Assembly: GCA_964632355.1 (NCBI GenBank)
Contig: CAZWBW010000039.1
Span: forward strand, 1 to 22,961
Source of the DNA: JALOAP01 sp964632355
GTDB taxonomy: Bacteria; Chloroflexota; Dehalococcoidia; Tepidiformales; Tepidiformaceae
Length of the DNA stretch: 22,961 nt
Direction of reading: 5' to 3'
Part shown: positions 13,712 to 20,276 of the stretch, in pieces
Layout of the letters: each line of letters starts with the position of its first letter
Numbering within the stretch: position 1 is the stretch's first letter
Notes under the pieces: generated by a model
The model's database searches: none
What the model was told of the DNA's origin: nothing
What the model saw: the letters and a program-made list of their open reading frames with translations, nothing else
Made by a program: the position numbers and the translations under genes

Positions 13712-13828
13712 CTAGCAGCAGTCGTCCTTGTAGCCACATCGCCGGCACACCGCTAGCCGCGACCCCTTGATGTCGGCCAGGATTCCGCCGCAGCGGGGGC
13801 AGCGTTGGGTTGGCAATTCACCGGGCAT
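13712..13828 (-). CDS. small zinc-ribbon protein
   Basis: A 38-residue protein starting M-P-G-E-L-P-T-Q-R and dominated by two C-x2-C knuckles: C-P-R-C-G-G (about 10-15) and C-R-R-C-G-Y (about 28-33), with two more Cys at the very end (D-D-C-C). This is a rubredoxin/zinc-ribbon-like metal site able to hold one Zn. The function is unknown; such proteins often bind nucleic acids or act as adaptors. A much longer upstream in-frame extension runs antisense through the copper lipoprotein and is not credible. On the minus strand TTGACG, 17 nt, GGAAAT ends 6 nt before the ATG, so the mRNA may be leaderless. It ends convergently just after the greA terminator. Confidence 0.6.
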   Translation of the reverse strand: MPGELPTQRCPRCGGILADIKGSRLAVCRRCGYKDDCC

Positions 13829-13944
13829 GCCGCCATTTCCGCACTTACCCCGGGTCCCGTCAATAAGCAGCGGGCAAGTTGATAGGTCGCTTCGATAAGA
13901 GACATCACATTCTTGGGGGGCGGCCATGCCAGCCTGTTCAGTCT

Positions 13945-13972
13945 TTGTGCCGCGGGGCACAATCGTTAACGA
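13945..13972. promoter_or_regulatory. two palindromes upstream of the copper lipoprotein
   Basis: TTGTGCC-GCGG-GGCACAA (13945-13962) is a perfect 7-bp inverted repeat. TCGTTAACGA (13963-13972) is a perfect 10-bp palindrome directly next to it. A possible -10 box TAACTT follows at 13978-13983. They lie in the divergent space between the zinc-ribbon gene and the cupredoxin gene and could be operators for either. No binding protein can be named. Confidence 0.4.
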
Positions 13973-14005
13973 GAGCGTAACTTCGCGCCAGGAGGAGGAG
14001 TAGTT

Positions 14006-14446
14006 TTGGCGAAGAAGAATTGGCTGGCCCTGGCACTGACTCCTGTCGTTGCCCTGGGGCTCGTCGCCGGCATGGCCTGTGGCGGCGATGACGACGACGA
14101 TTCGAACGGCGGCACCACGCCCGCAGCCACCCAGACCGAACAGAACGGTAGCAGCAACGGCAACGGCGGCTCCGACGACGGCGCTGTTGAAGTGCCCGAG
14201 GGCGCGCCCGTCATCGACCAGGACAACCTGAAGTTCATCCCCACCGAACTCACCGTGAAGTCCGGCGAGGATGTCTACTTCCTCAACAGCGAGACGGCCA
14301 TCCACACCGTCACCATCAACGGCGAAAACGAGTCCGGCAACATGCGCCGCGGCGACGTCTTCGTCTGGACCGCTGGTGAGCCGGGCGAGTACCAGATCAC
14401 CTGCGACTTCCACCCGCAGATGAAGGCCACCATCACTGTGGAGTAA
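14006..14446 (+). CDS. plastocyanin/cupredoxin-like copper lipoprotein
   Basis: A 146-residue exported electron-transfer or copper-binding protein. The TTG start at 14006 has AGGAGGAG about 8 nt upstream. A hydrophobic signal (W-L-A-L-A-L-T-P-V-V-A-L-G-L-V) ends in a lipobox with Cys25 (A-G-M-A-C), followed by an acidic G-G-D-D-D-D-D and a low-complexity Thr/Asn/Gly/Ser linker to about residue 60. The cupredoxin domain (about 62-146) shows all four type-1 copper ligands: His100 (A-I-H-T-V), Cys133, His136 and Met139 (T-C-D-F-H-P-Q-M). It would sit on the outer face of the membrane, passing electrons between respiratory or photosynthetic-type partners, which are not in this window. It ends in a strong hairpin. 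Confidence 0.93.
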   Translation: MAKKNWLALALTPVVALGLVAGMACGGDDDDDSNGGTTPAATQTEQNGSSNGNGGSDDGAVEVPEGAPVIDQDNLKFIPTELTVKSGEDVYFLNSETAIHTVTINGENESGNMRRGDVFVWTAGEPGEYQITCDFHPQMKATITVE

Positions 14447-14470
14447 TCCCCACCAGAGGGAGGAACGCGA

Positions 14471-14500
14471 AGGGCCCGGGCTTTCCCGGGCCCTGTTCGT
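14471..14500 (+). terminator. hairpin terminator after the copper lipoprotein
   Basis: AGGGCCCGGG / CCCGGGCCCT, a perfect 10-bp stem with a CTTT loop, 24 nt after the stop. The tail GTTCGT is poor in T, so termination may be partial. Confidence 0.6.
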
Positions 14501-14584
14501 GTCCGCCGCCCTTCCGGGTGGGATGGCATCCCCTCCCCCACCTGCGATACGCTCCATCCGTACCACCACACTGTGAGGTTCTTA

Positions 14585-15058
14585 GTGGCAGAGACAGCGA
14601 CCCTGAAGGTCGGCGATGAAGCACCCGATTTCGAACTCCCTGCGAGCCCGACCGGCGATAAGTTCAAGCTGAGCGACTACCGCGGCAAGAATGCCGTCAT
14701 CATCAACTTCGTACCGGCGGCCTTCTCGCCAGTGTGCTCAAACCAGCTCCCCCTCATCGAACAGAAACGCGCCGAGTTCGAGGCTCAGGGCGCCATCGCC
14801 GTCGCCATTTCGACCGACGGCCCCTGGGCACTCGATGCGTGGAAGAAGCAGACCGGCGTGAACTACCCGGTGCTGAGCGACGCCTTCCCCCAGGGCGAAA
14901 CTGCCCGCAAGTACGGCGTGCTTATCGAAAATCGCGGAATCGCGAATCGCGTCGTCATCGTGGTCGACAAGGACGGCAAGGTCGCCTGGATCCAGCCGAC
15001 CGAAAAGATCGTCGACATCCCCGACTACGATCCCGTCCTCGCCTGCGTGAAGGGCTAG
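14585..15058 (+). CDS. peroxiredoxin (AhpC/TSA family)
   Basis: A 157-residue thiol peroxidase of the thioredoxin fold, reducing H2O2 or organic peroxides in the cytosol. The start GTG at 14585 has GAGG 6 nt upstream; a GTG four codons earlier is less likely. The peroxidatic Cys51 is in V-P-A-A-F-S-P-V-C, with Ser in place of the usual Thr of the P-x3-T-x2-C motif. The opening K-V-G-D-E-A-P-D-F-E-L-P and the late N-R-V-V-I-V-V-D-K-D-G-K-V are typical of AhpE/BCP-like members. A second Cys at 154 near the C-terminus could be the resolving residue. It appears monocistronic between two terminators. Confidence 0.93.
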   Translation: MAETATLKVGDEAPDFELPASPTGDKFKLSDYRGKNAVIINFVPAAFSPVCSNQLPLIEQKRAEFEAQGAIAVAISTDGPWALDAWKKQTGVNYPVLSDAFPQGETARKYGVLIENRGIANRVVIVVDKDGKVAWIQPTEKIVDIPDYDPVLACVKG

Positions 15059-15079
15059 GCAGCGAAGCCGAGGAACCAT

Positions 15080-15110
15080 AACGGGCCGCTCACCGGCGGC
15101 CCGTTTCCTT
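15080..15110 (+). terminator. rho-independent terminator after the peroxiredoxin
   Basis: AACGGGCCG / CGGCCCGTT, 9-bp stem with an 8-nt loop, followed by T-rich TTTCCTT, 22 nt after the stop. Confidence 0.75.
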
Positions 15111-15118
15111 CTGCGCGC

Positions 15119-15247
15119 GGCGACAACCCCGCGTACCGCTGGACCACCGGGCGGCTCCTGACCGAGGAGTGCCCCGGCCACGGCTGGGAGCACCTGGGCA
15201 AAATCCGCTACGCCCGCGGGTTACGCGGGTGGCGCTTCAAGGAGTAG
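15119..15247 (+). pseudogene. coding-like remnant without a start codon
   Basis: An open frame ending at TAG 15245-15247 encodes G-D-N-P-A-Y-R-W-T-T-G-R-L-L-T-E-E-C-P-G, then H-G-W-E-H-L-G-K-I-R-Y-A-R-G-L-R-G-W-R-F-K-E. Nearly every third codon position is G or C, as in the real genes here, and the composition (Trp, His, Cys, charged residues) is protein-like. No ATG, GTG or TTG occurs in frame between the peroxiredoxin stop and this segment. It also begins just after that gene's terminator. It is best explained as the 3' remnant of a lost gene, or a tiny gene starting at CTG. The family is not recognised. Confidence 0.4.
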
Positions 15248-15249
15248 CA

Positions 15250-15281
15250 AAGAGAAGGGAGCGCCCCTGGCGCCCCCTCCC
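15250..15281 (-). terminator. terminator after the alcohol dehydrogenase
   Basis: On the minus strand GGGAG-GGGGCGCC pairs imperfectly with GGCGCTCCC and is followed by TTCTCTTT, 10 nt after the stop codon. Confidence 0.6.
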
Positions 15282-15290
15282 GTCAGTGCC

Positions 15291-16367
15291 CTAGTCGAAC
15301 GTGATGACCGAGCGATTCACCTCGCCGTTCTTCAGCGCCTCGTACGCCTCGTTGATCTGATCGAGCTTGTAGCGCCGCGTGATGAGCTCGTCGATCTTCA
15401 GGCGGCCCTGCCGGTACAGCTCCATCAGCCACGGCATGTCGTACTGCTGCCGGGTGCTCCCGTAGAAGCTGCCGAGCATCGACTTCTCGCCCAGCACGAA
15501 CTCGTGGCCCGGCACGTTCACCGTCTGCCCGAACGGCACCATGCCCACCACGACAGCCTTCCCGCCCGGCTTGATCATCCCCCAGCACTGCTCGGCTGTC
15601 TTCGAAAGCCCGATCGCTTCGAACGCGAAATCGACGCCGCCCCCGGTGAGGTTCTTCACCTGCTGGACCGGGTCGCCCGTTGACGCATCCACCACGTCCG
15701 TGGCGCCGAAGTCCTTTGCCGCCGCCAGCTTGTTCTCGAGCAGGTCGACAGCAATGATGCGCGCCGCGCCCGCGAGTTTCGCGCCCTGGATGATGTTGAG
15801 GCCCACGCCACCGGCGCCCACGACGGCCACCGTCGAACCCACCGGCACCTTCGCCGTGTTCGAAACCGCACCCACGCCCGTCATAACGCTGCAGCCGACC
15901 AACGCCGCCGCCTCCAGCGGCACGCCGTCCGGCACGTGCACACAGGCGTTCTCGTGGACCAACTGGTACTCCGCGAAGGCGGACATGTTTGCGAACTGCA
16001 TCACCGGCTGGCCGCCCTTGGAGAGCCGTCCCACGCGCCCGAGCGCCTGCTGGTTCTGGCAGAGGTACGGCTTGCCCGTGACGCAGTAATCACACGCACC
16101 GCACGACGTAACGAACGCAACGACCACGCGGTCACCGGGCTTCACCTTCGTGACCGCGCTTCCCACCTTTTCGACGATGCCCGCGGACTCGTGCCCAAGT
16201 ACCGCCGGGACCGGATACGGATACTTCCCCTCCATGAAATGAAGGTCGGAGTGGCAGACGCCACTGGCTGCGGTCTTGACGACCACCTCGTTCGCCTGCG
16301 GCTCATCGATGTCGATATCTTCGACAACCAGCGGCTGATTCGGCGCGTAAAGAACGGCTGCTTTCAC
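15291..16367 (-). CDS. zinc-dependent alcohol dehydrogenase (medium-chain family)
   Basis: A 358-residue cytosolic MDR alcohol dehydrogenase oxidising an alcohol with NAD+. The GTG at 16367 was chosen because AAGGAGG lies 8 nt upstream; longer in-frame extensions are not family-like. Catalytic zinc ligands are Cys38 (G-V-C-H-S-D), His59-Glu60 (L-G-H-E-S-A-G) and Cys159 (V-G-C-S-V-M-T-G). Structural zinc ligands are Cys89, Cys92, Cys95 and Cys103. The Rossmann loop G-A-G-G-V-G (184-189) is followed by an acidic residue at 208 (I-A-V-D), indicating NAD rather than NADP. It resembles class III-like and NDMA-dependent groups; substrate unknown. It is divergent from the methyltransferase. Confidence 0.95.
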   Translation of the reverse strand: MKAAVLYAPNQPLVVEDIDIDEPQANEVVVKTAASGVCHSDLHFMEGKYPYPVPAVLGHESAGIVEKVGSAVTKVKPGDRVVVAFVTSCGACDYCVTGKPYLCQNQQALGRVGRLSKGGQPVMQFANMSAFAEYQLVHENACVHVPDGVPLEAAALVGCSVMTGVGAVSNTAKVPVGSTVAVVGAGGVGLNIIQGAKLAGAARIIAVDLLENKLAAAKDFGATDVVDASTGDPVQQVKNLTGGGVDFAFEAIGLSKTAEQCWGMIKPGGKAVVVGMVPFGQTVNVPGHEFVLGEKSMLGSFYGSTRQQYDMPWLMELYRQGRLKIDELITRRYKLDQINEAYEALKNGEVNRSVITFD

Positions 16368-16462
16368 GGAACCCCTCCTTCGATTGGCGAGCGATCTTCT
16401 TCCGCACGGTAAGTTGGTGTCAATCCGGTCCCCTCGCCTGTGTCTGTTGGCCCGCCGCCCGC

Positions 16463-16468
16463 TACGAT
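16463..16468 (+). promoter_or_regulatory. candidate -10 box (TACGAT) for a leaderless mRNA
   Basis: TACGAT ends exactly 7 nt before GTG-GTG-AAG at 16476. No ribosome-binding site is present there. The box is the reason for preferring 16476 over the GTG at 16440. Confidence 0.45.
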
Positions 16469-16475
16469 TGCCGCG

Positions 16476-17168
16476 GTGGTGAAGCGGTTCTCCGAGGAGA
16501 CGCGGATGCGGTTGTTGGCGGCGGCGGCCGATGCGCCACTCGCCGAACCCGGCGTCGAATACCCCGACTGGTACGTTCACCGCTGGCACTTCCTCCCCGA
16601 AGGCTACTTCTCGCGGCGAAGCGTCGCCCTCTACAACGCGCTCATTCGACGCCTCTACTGGGCGTTGCGCGAACGCGAAGGCCTGCGCGAAGTCGCCCGT
16701 TCCCTTCGCGGCCGTGAACGTATCCTCGAACTCGGTTGCGGACCCGGTCACGGGCTCGCCTTCCTGTCCAGGGCCTCGCGCGGCGCCCGCATCACCGGCG
16801 TCGACCTTTCGCCCTTCATGCTCGAACAGGCGCAGGTTCGCGCACTCGGCGTCGAACTCGTCCACGCCAACTCACTTGCGCTCCCCTTCGAACGCCCCGA
16901 GTTCGATGCGATCGTGGCGCTGCACCATCTCGGTCACCTGCCCGAATCCGAGCGCCCGAACGCCTGGCGCGAATGGACCCGCGTGCTTGAACCCGGCGGG
17001 ATTATCGTGCTCGTCGAGCATCGCTGGCACCGGCTCCACCCCGTTGGCGTCACCCTGCGGCGCACGCGTTCGCTCGCAGCGGGTATCATGCGGCTCACCG
17101 TGTGGGAGCCTTCGCGCCCGTCCCACCAAGGAGAGAACACGCAAATGAGGGAAGTGACCGGTGCCTGA
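16476..17168 (+). CDS. class I SAM-dependent methyltransferase
   Basis: About 230 residues from GTG 16476 (an in-frame GTG at 16440 would add 12). Motif I is I-L-E-L-G-C-G-P-G-H-G (83-93), the acidic end of beta-2 is Asp110 (T-G-V-D-L-S-P), and the later motifs are F-D-A-I-V-A-L-H-H-L-G-H-L and W-T-R-V-L-E-P-G-G-I-I-V-L-V. This is the Methyltransf_11 type seen in ubiquinone/menaquinone, small-molecule and lipid methylation; the substrate cannot be told. The N-terminal 75 residues, with W-Y-V-H-R-W-H-F-L-P-E-G-Y-F-S-R-R-S, are a distinctive aromatic-rich lid. Its end overlaps the next gene by 8 bp, so the two are co-translated. Confidence 0.88.
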   Translation: MVKRFSEETRMRLLAAAADAPLAEPGVEYPDWYVHRWHFLPEGYFSRRSVALYNALIRRLYWALREREGLREVARSLRGRERILELGCGPGHGLAFLSRASRGARITGVDLSPFMLEQAQVRALGVELVHANSLALPFERPEFDAIVALHHLGHLPESERPNAWREWTRVLEPGGIIVLVEHRWHRLHPVGVTLRRTRSLAAGIMRLTVWEPSRPSHQGENTQMREVTGA

Positions 17169-17934
17169 GCGGCGGCCACTGCGAGTGGTACACACGTCTG
17201 ACGTCCACCTTGGCGCATATAGCGGCTACGAAAACGAACACTGGGAGTCGCGCCGGCTACTCATGGAGCAGGCCTTCGCGAACGTCATCGATCGCGCCAA
17301 CAAGCTCGAAGCCCACGCCCTCCTCATCGCCGGCGACTTCTTCGACAACGGCCGCATCGGCCCCGAAGTCGTCGAATTCGCAGCCCAACAGATTCGCCGA
17401 TTCGAAGGCAAGGCCTATCTGATCCCCGGCAACCACGACCCGATGGACCCCGGGAGCATCTACTGGCGCTACGACCTCGAAGCCATGGCGCCCAACCTGC
17501 GCATCTTCCGCGAACACGCCGGGCAGGTGATGTACGACGAAGACCTCGACCTGGTCCTGTGGGGTCGCGCCTATCTCGACAGCGACTGGCACTTCCGCCC
17601 GCTCGAAGGCCTGCCCGAACGGATCGACGGGCGCTGGCACATTGCGCTCGCCCACGGCCACTTCGTCGCAGAAGGCGAAGACTCTGCGCGCTCACTGCCC
17701 ATCTACGAACACGAAGTGAAGTCCGCAGCCGGCCACTGGGACTACCTTGCGTTCGGACACTGGGAGCCCCACGCCGACGTCAGCCGCGGGGGCGCGACCG
17801 CTATCTATTCTGGCGCACCGCTCGCGCTCAGCGATGCCAACCGTCGTGCCGGCTGGGCTTCCATCGTCGACTTCGACGAATCGGGCACTCGGTGGCGGCT
17901 CGAGCGCGTCGACCCGCGGCCGCCCGCCGTTTAA
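17161..17934 (+). CDS. SbcD-like calcineurin-type metallophosphoesterase
   Basis: A 257-residue two-metal phosphoesterase resembling the nuclease domain of SbcD/Mre11. Motifs: S-D-V-H-L-G (Asp14, His16), A-G-D-F-F-D-N (Asp59), P-G-N-H-D (Asn91, His92), A-H-G-H-F (about 165-167) and F-G-H-W-E. In the last motif the second His of the usual G-H-x-H is Glu202, a change at a metal ligand. It lacks the C-terminal SbcC-binding extension of full-length SbcD (about 400 residues), and no sbcC lies nearby, so a role in DNA repair is not certain. GTG start at 17161 inside the methyltransferase end, with GGGAAG upstream. Confidence 0.87.
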   Translation: MPERRPLRVVHTSDVHLGAYSGYENEHWESRRLLMEQAFANVIDRANKLEAHALLIAGDFFDNGRIGPEVVEFAAQQIRRFEGKAYLIPGNHDPMDPGSIYWRYDLEAMAPNLRIFREHAGQVMYDEDLDLVLWGRAYLDSDWHFRPLEGLPERIDGRWHIALAHGHFVAEGEDSARSLPIYEHEVKSAAGHWDYLAFGHWEPHADVSRGGATAIYSGAPLALSDANRRAGWASIVDFDESGTRWRLERVDPRPPAV

Positions 17935-17968
17935 CGAGCGTCTGGATATCCCGCAACCGCGTGAGATC

Positions 17969-17997
17969 TTGCCCTTCCGCGCCCGGCATCCTAGGAT
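17969..17997 (+). promoter_or_regulatory. promoter of tRNA-Asp
   Basis: TTGCCC (17969-17974), 17-nt spacer, TAGGAT (17992-17997), each 4/6 to consensus. The predicted start is about 14 nt before the mature tRNA. Confidence 0.55.
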
Positions 17998-18017
17998 TGA
18001 GGAGGAGTTAGGAGCGC

Positions 18018-18094
18018 GGCCCCGTGGTGTAGCGGCCTAACATGCCACCCTGTCAAGGTGGAGATCGGCGGTTCGAATCCGCTCGGGGTCGCCA
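18018..18094 (+). tRNA. tRNA-Asp (anticodon GTC), CCA encoded
   Basis: A complete 77-nt cloverleaf. Acceptor GGCCCCG/CGGGGTC (one G-T pair), D stem GTGT/ACAT, anticodon stem CCACC/GGTGG with loop CTGTCAA (anticodon GTC), variable AGATC, T stem GGCGG/CCGCT with loop TTCGAAT, discriminator G73 as required for Asp, and encoded CCA. Confidence 0.97.
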
Positions 18095-18153
18095 TAAAAC
18101 TCCCCGGCACTACAGCACGGAACACAAAAAAGCGGGAGCCATCAGCTCCCGCT
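18079..18153 (+). repeat. left copy of an imperfect direct repeat (tRNA-Asp 3' end plus terminator)
   Basis: From CCGCTCGGG in the tRNA T arm to the second arm of the terminator stem. The copy at 20277-20350 has the same order of blocks: CCGCTCGGG, ATAAA, CTCCCC, ACTAC, GCACG, AACA, GCGGGAGC and GCTCCCGCTTT. About four of five positions agree by eye, with several 1-2-bp gaps. Confidence 0.65.
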
Positions 18154-18160
18154 TTTTCTT
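18126..18160. terminator. bidirectional terminator between tRNA-Asp and the OsmC gene
   Basis: AGCGGGAGC / GCTCCCGCT, 9-bp stem, CATCA loop, flanked by six A on the left and TTTTTCTT on the right, so it can end the plus-strand tRNA transcript and the minus-strand OsmC mRNA. Confidence 0.85.
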
Positions 18161-18183
18161 CGCCTTGCGTTCGAGCGTGCCAA

Positions 18184-18756
18184 TCAGCTCTTGCGCTCGA
18201 GCTGGACGGGCACCGGGCGCGTGACGGTGTTGTAGACGGGCGAATGGTCCTGCACGAAGGCAAGGAGCGCGTCGAGCTCCTCGTCGCTGCAGTCGGCCTC
18301 GATGTCCATCCTGATGCGAATCTGCTGGTAGGCGGGCGTGACCGCCGGGTCGAGCCCCAGGAAGCCCTGCAGGTCGAGGTCGCCGGTCAGTTCGGTCGAA
18401 AGGCGGCGGATTTCGATTCCGCGCGCAGCCGCGTGGAGCACGGTCGTAGTGGTCACGCAGCCGGCGAGCGCATGGAGCAGGAACTCGACCGGGTTTGCGC
18501 CTTCGTTGCCGCCAAGGAGTACCGGTGGCTCGCCGTTCGTGAACATGAAGGGTTCGGTGCGCGAGGTGTCTTCGCCGCCCGCGCCGTAGAAGTCCTTGAT
18601 CACGGAGCGGTTTTCGCCGCCCGAAACCCAGCGGTTCTTCGCGCGGAATTCGAACCGGGCGAGTGGCGGATCGGACTTGAGGGCCTGCACGGTGCCATGG
18701 AGCTGCGCGGTGTCCAGGCCGTTGATGCTTCCCTGCGTGTTCGTCGTGGTAGTCAT
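18184..18756 (-). CDS. OsmC/Ohr-family thiol peroxidase-like protein
   Basis: A 190-residue OsmC-fold protein. Family members reduce organic hydroperoxides with two Cys in the dimer interface. Cys100 in H-A-L-A-G-C-V-T-T-T matches the peroxidatic Cys, and Cys156 in D-I-E-A-D-C-S-D is at the expected second position. F-L-L-H-A-L-A-G-C and the L-T-G-D-L-D-L-Q-G-F-L-G-L segment place it in the YhfA-like/OsmC group. The ATG at 18756 has AAGGAG 8 nt upstream. It diverges from a GlxA-type regulator, which may control it, and ends at a bidirectional terminator. Confidence 0.9.
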   Translation of the reverse strand: MTTTTNTQGSINGLDTAQLHGTVQALKSDPPLARFEFRAKNRWVSGGENRSVIKDFYGAGGEDTSRTEPFMFTNGEPPVLLGGNEGANPVEFLLHALAGCVTTTTVLHAAARGIEIRRLSTELTGDLDLQGFLGLDPAVTPAYQQIRIRMDIEADCSDEELDALLAFVQDHSPVYNTVTRPVPVQLERKS

Positions 18757-18828
18757 TGCTGTTTCTCCTTCCGGGCCTCGACTCTGCGCCGCGGCCCTGT
18801 GCGAGAATGGCATGACGGGCAGTGCAGG

Positions 18829-18846
18829 GTCAGATGTATTTCTGAC
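18829..18846. promoter_or_regulatory. candidate operator between the OsmC and regulator genes
   Basis: GTCAGA-TGTATT-TCTGAC, a perfect 6-bp inverted repeat with a 6-bp AT-rich centre, in the 136-bp divergent space, 46 bp before the regulator start. Its place and shape suit a dimeric regulator, most simply the adjacent one. Confidence 0.45.
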
Positions 18847-18892
18847 GAAACCGGGGCATTCGTGCCATCCGGCCTGCCGTCGGGGAGGCAAT

Positions 18893-19963
18893 ATGTCGGA
18901 TGGTTCACACTCGATCGAAGTCGGCATCGTGGCGATCCCCGAGACCGCCGGTTCGGCGCTGTACGGGATGGTCGATGTCCTGCTGGCCGCCGGGAATATC
19001 TGGCAGACGCTTTCGGGCCAGGGCGTGCCCGCAACCCCGTTCAAGGTTTCGATCGTTAGCGAGCAGCGAACGCCGTTCACCTGCGGGAACGGCATCCCCG
19101 TGCGCCCCGACGCCTGCATCGAGGACGACCCGCCAGCCGATGTCGTGATTCTCCCGGAGCTGTGGCTGGGGCCGGCGGACCACCTGCACGGCCAGCACGC
19201 GGAGCTCGTGGACTGGGTTCGCCGCCGGTACCAGGCGGGCGCGACGGTCTTTTCGGCCTGCTCCGGGGCGGTGCTCCTCGCGGAGACCGGCTTGCTGAAC
19301 GGCGCCGACGCGACGTCGCACTGGGCCTACCAGGACCTCTTTCGCCGCGAATACCCCGCCGTTCGGTTCCAGCCATCGCCGAACCTAGCGTTCGCTGATG
19401 CCGAGGGGCGCCTGGTGACGGCGGGTGGCACGACGTCGTGGCACGACCTGGCGCTACACATCATCGCGCGCTACTGCGGCCCCGCCGAGTCGATGCGTAT
19501 CGCGAAGGTGTACCTCCTCAAATGGCACGGCGAGGGCCAGCTCCCCTACCAGGCACTGGTTCGCCGCAACCCGCACGCCGACGCAGTGGTTCGCCGCTGC
19601 GAGGAGTGGCTCGAAGAGCACTTCCGGGAGAAGGACGTGCTCGCCGCGGCGGTGGCGAACTCCGGCATCCCGGAGCGGTCGCTGAAGCGACGGTTCAAGG
19701 CGGCGACGGGGTCGACGCTCATCGAACGCATCCAGGGGCTGCGCATCGAGGAAGCGAAGCGGCTTCTCGATGAGGGAGACCGGGCGGTAGACGACATCAG
19801 CTACGAGGTCGGCTACGACGACGCGTCGTTCTTTCGGCGGCTGTTCAAGCGGATGACGGGCCTTTCGCCGAGCCAGTACCGGCGGATGTTCCAGCCGGTC
19901 CAGCGCTTCGGCAGCGTCCCCGGAAGCGACAAAGCCGTCCCGCTCCATAGCGCCGCCCCCTGA
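18893..19963 (+). CDS. GlxA-type transcriptional regulator (DJ-1/PfpI domain plus AraC helix-turn-helix)
   Basis: A 356-residue regulator. Residues 8-205 form a DJ-1/PfpI-like (class I glutamine-amidotransferase fold) ligand domain with Cys123 in F-S-A-C-S-G-A-V-L-L-A-E-T-G-L-L at the nucleophile elbow. Residues about 230-335 are an AraC DNA-binding domain with two helix-turn-helix units (V-L-A-A-A-V-A-N-S-G-I-P-E-R-S-L-K-R-R-F and V-D-D-I-S-Y-E-V-G-Y-D-D-A-S-F-F-R-R-L-F-K). The ATG at 18893 was chosen for GGGGAGG 5 nt upstream; a longer in-frame extension is antisense to the OsmC gene. It probably regulates the divergent OsmC gene and itself (inference). Confidence 0.92.
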   Translation: MSDGSHSIEVGIVAIPETAGSALYGMVDVLLAAGNIWQTLSGQGVPATPFKVSIVSEQRTPFTCGNGIPVRPDACIEDDPPADVVILPELWLGPADHLHGQHAELVDWVRRRYQAGATVFSACSGAVLLAETGLLNGADATSHWAYQDLFRREYPAVRFQPSPNLAFADAEGRLVTAGGTTSWHDLALHIIARYCGPAESMRIAKVYLLKWHGEGQLPYQALVRRNPHADAVVRRCEEWLEEHFREKDVLAAAVANSGIPERSLKRRFKAATGSTLIERIQGLRIEEAKRLLDEGDRAVDDISYEVGYDDASFFRRLFKRMTGLSPSQYRRMFQPVQRFGSVPGSDKAVPLHSAAP

Positions 19964-20276
19964 GGTTCTGCCGGGCCTAGCCCGGCGTACCCTGGCTGCA
20001 TTGCCGGGGGCCGGTTCGAAGTAGCGACCAACTGCCGGCACAGCTGAATGGCCATCCCGGTGAGGGGCGGCCGTTCGACTCGCTGAGGGGTGCGAGGCAG
20101 GCCGCGAGTGCGGTTTTGTCAGCAGCAGGCGCTGACCCTGGGACGCCGTTCTCTTCCGTGGCGACCACGGTGCGGGAGCCGCCGGGAAGGAACAGGGCGC
20201 CTACGACAATGGGCACCAGCCGGTGAGCACTACACGGGGCACTTCGAGCCAGGCGCCACTATCGCGCTGCTCCCGG

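Noticed and set aside
13829..14569. N-terminal extension of the zinc-ribbon frame up to 285 residues
   Set aside because: It runs antisense through the cupredoxin gene, and only the last 38 residues look like a protein.
16440..16475. Upstream GTG start for the methyltransferase
   Set aside because: No ribosome-binding site or promoter at the right distance; TACGAT 7 nt before GTG 16476 fits better.
20180..20205. SRP RNA-like motif (CCGGGAAGGAACAGGG)
   Set aside because: The conserved GGAAGGNAGCAGC core and the matching helix are absent.
19977..20216. Minus-strand open frame of 79 codons in the gene-free stretch
   Set aside because: Low-information Ser/Pro/Gly sequence, no ribosome-binding site, no family resemblance.
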